The position numbers and the translations under genes were made by a program. From Candidatus Iainarchaeum sp. (GTDB lineage Archaea; Iainarchaeota; Iainarchaeia; Iainarchaeales; GCA-2688035): 55,377 nt of DNA. The DNA lies in contig JAFCCO010000008.1 of NCBI GenBank assembly GCA_017610175.1, positions 1-55,377 of the forward strand, in the 5' to 3' direction. Below, piece after piece: positions 51,597 to 55,377 of the stretch (positions within the stretch are counted from its first letter, which is position 1; each line of letters begins with the position of its first letter). The notes beneath the pieces are model-generated. The model saw nothing but the letters and a program-made list of their open reading frames with translations, made no database searches and was not told where the DNA came from.

Positions 51597-51650
51597 ATGT
51601 TCATTCCAAAGTGTATGTGGCACTTTGTGTTGCAAAAGGGGGTAATTAGC

Positions 51651-53159
51651 TTGTTGCAAATGTTGGAGTTTAAGGCGCATTTTTGGGTTCTGTTTGTTGC
51701 AGCAGTGGCTGGTTTTGAGTTAATGGGTTTGGAGATGGTGGCAAGCAGGATGCTGCAGCCGTTTTTTGGGACCTCGATTTACGTTTGGGGGATTTTAATT
51801 GGGGTAATTTTTGCGGCAATGTCTTTTGGGTATTTGCTTGGGGGAATGCTTGCGGACAAAAATCCAAGCAAGCATTTGTTGTCCAAACTGCTGCTTTTGT
51901 CGGCGCTGTTTTTGTTTGCATCGCTTTTGTTTTACCATGCAATTCTTGTTTCGTTCCTTGGAGCGGATTTGGTAACAGGCGTCCTTGTTTCAACATTGCT
52001 GCTTTTTGCCCCTGCAACAATTTTGTTGAGTGCTGTTTCCCCGTTTTTAATTAAAATAGCTGCGGCAGGGAAAGGTGTTGGAAGCGCAAGCGGAAAAATA
52101 CTGTTTGCCTCAACAGTGGGAGGCATTCTGGGAATAGCTTTCTCTGTTTTTTTTCTCATTCCAACCTTTGGCAGCAGAATTTCACTCTCGCTGCTTTTTG
52201 CAATAATCCTCCTTGTGGCCGTTGCCGGGCTGTTTCCAAAAGACAGGCGGTTCTCGTTTGCCCTGCTGTTGCTGTTTGCCTTGCTTGTTGTTCCAAGCAA
52301 GGTGAGTCCATCAATCATATATGAAACAGAGTCGGCGTACAGTTACATTATGGTAAAGGAAAATGGTCCCCTGCTTGAACTGTGGTTTGACCACCTGATT
52401 GGACGGGAATCACTAACAAGGAAAACTATTCTTTCCCACTCAATATATGACTACTTGGTAATCGGTCCGGAAATCAACGGCGGAAAGGAGATTCTTCTGC
52501 TTGGGCTTGGCGGAGGCACAATGCTAAAGCCTCAACTTGCCTTTTTTGAAGGAATCCAGATTGATGCGGTTGAAATAGACCAAAAGGTTGTGGAAACTGC
52601 TAAAAACTTTTTTGGGGTAAAAGAAAGTTCCAAACTTGCAATTTATGTTGAGGACGCAAGAACATTCCTATCAAAATCAAGCAAGAAATACGACGTTATC
52701 GAAATAGACTTGTACAACGGAATAGAACCCCCAGTTCACACTCTTACAAAGGAATTTTTTCAACTTGCCTCAAACAGGCTTAAGAGGAACGGAGTAATTG
52801 AAATGAACGTTGTCTCCGCAGAGGAAGACAATGAATTAATACACGCAATCGGAAACACGGTGTGCACGGTATTTCCAAGCGTTTTTACTTTGAGGCACGG
52901 AAACACACTAATGGTCGCAACAAAGGAACAAACAACCCTGCGGCAAATTAAGGAAAAAATTCTGGCAAGCCAAGTGCCGGAACTAAACACAATAAACCTC
53001 AATGCCGCGCAGAAAATAAAGGAATTCAACTGCGATTCAAGCAAAAAGCCACTCACAGATGACCTGGCGCCAATTGAAGCACTTATTTTTGAAAACAACC
53101 AAAAAATAATAAATCGCTCACACAAAAATATACTGAAACGAAAGAACGAAATAAAATAA
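51651..53159 (+). CDS. Spermidine-synthase-like methyltransferase-fold protein with N-terminal membrane domain
   Basis: The protein is 502 residues from TTG 51651, chosen because AAGGGGGT ends 7 nt upstream; ATG 51597 gives an 18-residue longer form and ATG 51660 a shorter one. Residues about 5-210 form seven or so membrane helices (LEMVASRMLQPFFGTSIYVW is the family signature). Residues about 225-460 match the polyamine aminopropyltransferase fold: LLLGLGGGTMLKP (dcSAM/SAM loop, about 284), VEIDQKVVETA, VEDARTFL and DVIEIDLYNG. Such fused proteins are common in archaea and bacteria; whether they make spermidine or modify another substrate is open. It is monocistronic. Confidence 0.85.
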   Translation: MLQMLEFKAHFWVLFVAAVAGFELMGLEMVASRMLQPFFGTSIYVWGILIGVIFAAMSFGYLLGGMLADKNPSKHLLSKLLLLSALFLFASLLFYHAILVSFLGADLVTGVLVSTLLLFAPATILLSAVSPFLIKIAAAGKGVGSASGKILFASTVGGILGIAFSVFFLIPTFGSRISLSLLFAIILLVAVAGLFPKDRRFSFALLLLFALLVVPSKVSPSIIYETESAYSYIMVKENGPLLELWFDHLIGRESLTRKTILSHSIYDYLVIGPEINGGKEILLLGLGGGTMLKPQLAFFEGIQIDAVEIDQKVVETAKNFFGVKESSKLAIYVEDARTFLSKSSKKYDVIEIDLYNGIEPPVHTLTKEFFQLASNRLKRNGVIEMNVVSAEEDNELIHAIGNTVCTVFPSVFTLRHGNTLMVATKEQTTLRQIKEKILASQVPELNTINLNAAQKIKEFNCDSSKKPLTDDLAPIEALIFENNQKIINRSHKNILKRKNEIK

Positions 53160-53244
53160 GTCGCATAAATCAATACCCCGCAATTTCCCCTGAAAAAAAC
53201 AGAATCTGCAAAGATTAATATACTGTTTCAATGTATCATATGTT

Positions 53245-53268
53245 ACCTTAAGGTGTAATAATAAATTA
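53245..53268 (+). promoter_or_regulatory. Promoter region with palindromic site before the Hint protein gene
   Basis: ACCTTAAGGT at 53245-53254 is a perfect 10-bp palindrome directly upstream of TAATAATAAATTA (about 53256-53268), a plausible TATA region. AGGGGT at 53293-53298 is a Shine-Dalgarno 3-4 nt before ATG 53302. Confidence 0.4.
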
Positions 53269-53301
53269 GTTGAAAGGACACTAACTTTGACAGGGGTAAA
53301 G

Positions 53302-55377
53302 ATGAAGGCAAAAAAATTGGGGGCATTATTTTTCGCAATTCTGATTATTGCAACCTGCACCAATGCAGCTGCAAAAAACTACAACTTTGGCGACGCCGAA
53401 GACCACAACACCTTCGAAAGCCTCAACACCCCAAACAACCCATGGGACTGGGATACAGCAGCAACAATCACCAACCTTGAAGAACTTTCTGCAGAAGACA
53501 CAAACTATTGGACAACCGCACTGGCAGGGGGAGACGGACAGTATGACTCACAAACATACACTTTTAACCTAACAGAAACAAGAACCCAGGTAACAGGCCT
53601 AAATTTAAACTGGATTGGTTACGGCGAAACAGCAGCCGCATATGACACAAGCCTTTCCCTTTGGAACTGGAACTTGTCACAGTGGGACCAGTTCGCAATA
53701 GCAGACTTCACAACAACCGACAACAACACCCTAAACGCAACAATCACAACAAACGCAACAAACTACATAAGCAACGACACAAACAAAGCAGTAACCGCAA
53801 TGGCAACAACAAAAAAATATGTTTACGCATGTTTTCTTGCCGGAACAAAAATAACAATGGCAAACGGAAACCGCAAAAATATAGAGGACATAAAAATAGG
53901 CGACGTGGTTTTAAGTTATGACCAACAAACTGAAAAAAACGTTTCCTCAACAGTCACAAAACTATACCACCACCCAACCGAAGACGCCACAGAATACTAT
54001 CTCACAATAAACGGCGTTATTAATGTAACCCCAAACCACCGCGTTTTACTAAACAACAAATGGCAACAAATAGGCAACGCCAACATAGGCGATTCCCTCC
54101 AGGCACCAAACGGAAGCAGCATTGCAATCACATCCATCACAAAAACATGGAAAAAACACCCAACATACAACCTTGAAATAAAAAACACAAAAACATACTA
54201 CGCAGAAGGCATCCTAGCACACAATGCAAAACCCTTTTGCCCGTGCCCGTTTATCTACCTATATAACAACGCAAACAACACTCTAAAATACACATTCAAC
54301 TCAGACTTTATTGAAGGGGCAACTTCTCCTGAAAAAGAGTACACAAGCTTTACAGACGTCTCCAAAACAGAAATTGTTGGTGGAAAAGTCAGGCTAAAGA
54401 TTACAGAAGAGTTGGATGAAACAACTTATTTAGACAGAGTTTACTTAAGAATTGATGGCGATAACGAAAATATCATTGAACTGGACTCAATAAGCAGAAC
54501 AGAAAAACACCCATCCAAAAACCAGCTAAATTTTGAAAACTTTATAAACAACTTTTTACTAAACCCAATTGAAAACTTTGTCAACAAACTCCTACTGCGC
54601 AGTTCGGACAACAAATACCTCCAACTAAACCAAGGAGACAAATACTTCCTCAAATTCAACGCACCAAAAAACTACAACAAAATAGAATTCGCAGCAGAAG
54701 GACACTACATAAAACACCACAAAAAAGAAAAACACAAATCACTAAACACAGACTTCATACAACTAACAGTAACAAGCGAAGACCCCCACCCCCCTGACGT
54801 AAACATCACCAAAATTGAAGGCAACGACGCAACAAAAGGCCAACCCACCTACTCATACTTAAACGACCAAAACCTAACCATAGACTTCAACACAACAGAC
54901 ATTGACGGAGACACAATCACAGTAGACCTAAACTACTCCACAGTAAACACACAAGGAACCGGAACGGCCATAGTAGACAACCTGTCCCTCACAGCAGACA
55001 TCTGCGACGACACAAACTTTGAAAACTCAACAAAATGTTCATGGGACCTCAACACATTCGGAATCCCGGACGGAAACTACTTCATCCTAATTGAAGCAAG
55101 CGACGGAACAGACACAGACTTCAACGCCAGCCAAACATTCTACCTAGACAACACAGGCCCAACAGTAACAGTAAACACCATAGAAGGAAAATCAGCAGAC
55201 AACGACCTACTAATATTTGCCCACACCGTGGACGGAAACCTAACAATCGACTTCAGCATACTCGACGAAGAAGGCGGAAACATAACAGCAGACATCAACT
55301 ACTCAACCTCAAACGCACAGGGAACAGGAACACCAATCGCAAACAACCTAACCCTAAACGCAGACATATGCGATGAT
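53302..55377 (+). CDS. Surface protein with internal Hint (intein/hedgehog-type) domain, 3' end outside window
   Basis: Open for 692 codons from ATG 53302 to the window end. A signal peptide (LGALFFAILIIATCTNAAA) precedes a jelly-roll-like domain (about 25-175). A Hint domain follows at 177-308: it opens CFLAGTKITMANGNRKNIED (Cys177), has the block-B motif TPNH (His246) and closes YAEGILAHN (His307-Asn308), followed by Ala309. After it come a CPFIYLYNN domain and two Ig-like repeats (LTIDFNTTDIDGDTITVDLN; LTIDFSILDEEGGNITADIN) homologous to the protein at 28032. Ala after the final Asn means standard splicing lacks its nucleophile, so self-cleavage or attachment chemistry is more likely. The gene is A/C-rich like the other surface genes. 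Confidence 0.85.
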   Translation, partial: MKAKKLGALFFAILIIATCTNAAAKNYNFGDAEDHNTFESLNTPNNPWDWDTAATITNLEELSAEDTNYWTTALAGGDGQYDSQTYTFNLTETRTQVTGLNLNWIGYGETAAAYDTSLSLWNWNLSQWDQFAIADFTTTDNNTLNATITTNATNYISNDTNKAVTAMATTKKYVYACFLAGTKITMANGNRKNIEDIKIGDVVLSYDQQTEKNVSSTVTKLYHHPTEDATEYYLTINGVINVTPNHRVLLNNKWQQIGNANIGDSLQAPNGSSIAITSITKTWKKHPTYNLEIKNTKTYYAEGILAHNAKPFCPCPFIYLYNNANNTLKYTFNSDFIEGATSPEKEYTSFTDVSKTEIVGGKVRLKITEELDETTYLDRVYLRIDGDNENIIELDSISRTEKHPSKNQLNFENFINNFLLNPIENFVNKLLLRSSDNKYLQLNQGDKYFLKFNAPKNYNKIEFAAEGHYIKHHKKEKHKSLNTDFIQLTVTSEDPHPPDVNITKIEGNDATKGQPTYSYLNDQNLTIDFNTTDIDGDTITVDLNYSTVNTQGTGTAIVDNLSLTADICDDTNFENSTKCSWDLNTFGIPDGNYFILIEASDGTDTDFNASQTFYLDNTGPTVTVNTIEGKSADNDLLIFAHTVDGNLTIDFSILDEEGGNITADINYSTSNAQGTGTPIANNLTLNADICDD
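53830..54225 (+). other. Hint autoprocessing domain coding region
   Basis: 132 codons from Cys177 to Asn308. Motifs seen: N-terminal CFLAGTKI, central VTPNHRV and C-terminal GILAHN. No homing endonuclease insertion is present, so it is a mini-Hint like bacterial intein-like and pretoxin-HINT domains. Confidence 0.82.

Noticed and set aside
53348..53572. Short plus-strand frame near the Hint protein gene
   Set aside because: It is an alternate frame within the real gene starting at 53302, which is open to the window end and has a signal peptide.
53830..54225. Full splicing intein
   Set aside because: The residue after the terminal Asn is Ala rather than Cys, Ser or Thr, and there is no homing endonuclease, so classical splicing is not supported; a Hint-type cleaving domain is the safer reading.

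Overview
The window looks archaeal. Supporting signs are TATA-box promoters about 24-30 nt upstream of starts (several giving nearly leaderless genes), a CTP-dependent riboflavin kinase, a PAC2-family protein, an ADP-forming acetyl-CoA synthetase, a KaiC-like ATPase, class III (type IV pilin) signal peptides and an archaeosortase. A small-genome DPANN-type lineage is plausible but cannot be settled from sequence alone. No rRNA, CRISPR array or classical insertion sequence was seen; there is one tRNA, Gln(CTG).

Layout: 1-5 kb holds the 3' end of a surface protein gene, then two secreted Ig-type proteins with a membrane anchor and cytoplasmic coiled tail, co-directional with a KaiC-like ATPase, then a cis-prenyltransferase and tRNA-Gln. 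5.3-8.9 kb holds two adjacent genes that look like one surface protein split in two. 9-12.6 kb holds an HDAC-type deacetylase followed by an ADP-forming acyl-CoA synthetase fused to a GNAT acetyltransferase, a probable acetylation/deacetylation pair. A P-type Ca2+-ATPase faces it. 15.6-23.5 kb holds two very large surface proteins. 23.5-28 kb holds an AAA_14/DUF4143 ATPase gene sitting between two copies of a 70-bp promoter/start segment, then a compact secretion ATPase plus two TadB/TadC-like proteins. 28-33 kb holds a 1715-residue surface protein with a seven-bladed propeller. 33-36 kb holds a PAC2 protein, two very basic proteins sharing an undescribed 43-residue module, and ribK.

36-51.3 kb is a pilus-like locus: a 1573-residue anchored secreted protein, a four-helix membrane protein, a zinc-ribbon protein, six pilin-like proteins, a 54-residue membrane protein, an archaeosortase, a VirB11/PilT-class ATPase and a fused double TadC protein. 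51.3-51.5 kb is a collapsed remnant of a surface gene. 51.6-53.2 kb is a membrane-fused spermidine-synthase-like protein. The window ends inside a surface protein gene (from 53302) that carries a Hint (intein/hedgehog-type) autoprocessing domain inserted at a domain junction that is uninterrupted in the 28-33 kb paralogue.

The unifying theme is cell-surface biology. Modular A/C-rich surface genes (CGDxxC repeats, Ig-like modules, C-terminal membrane tails) share promoters and exchange segments. Two Tad-like export machines and an archaeosortase could assemble or anchor them. All functions are inferred by reading motifs; no database search was run.
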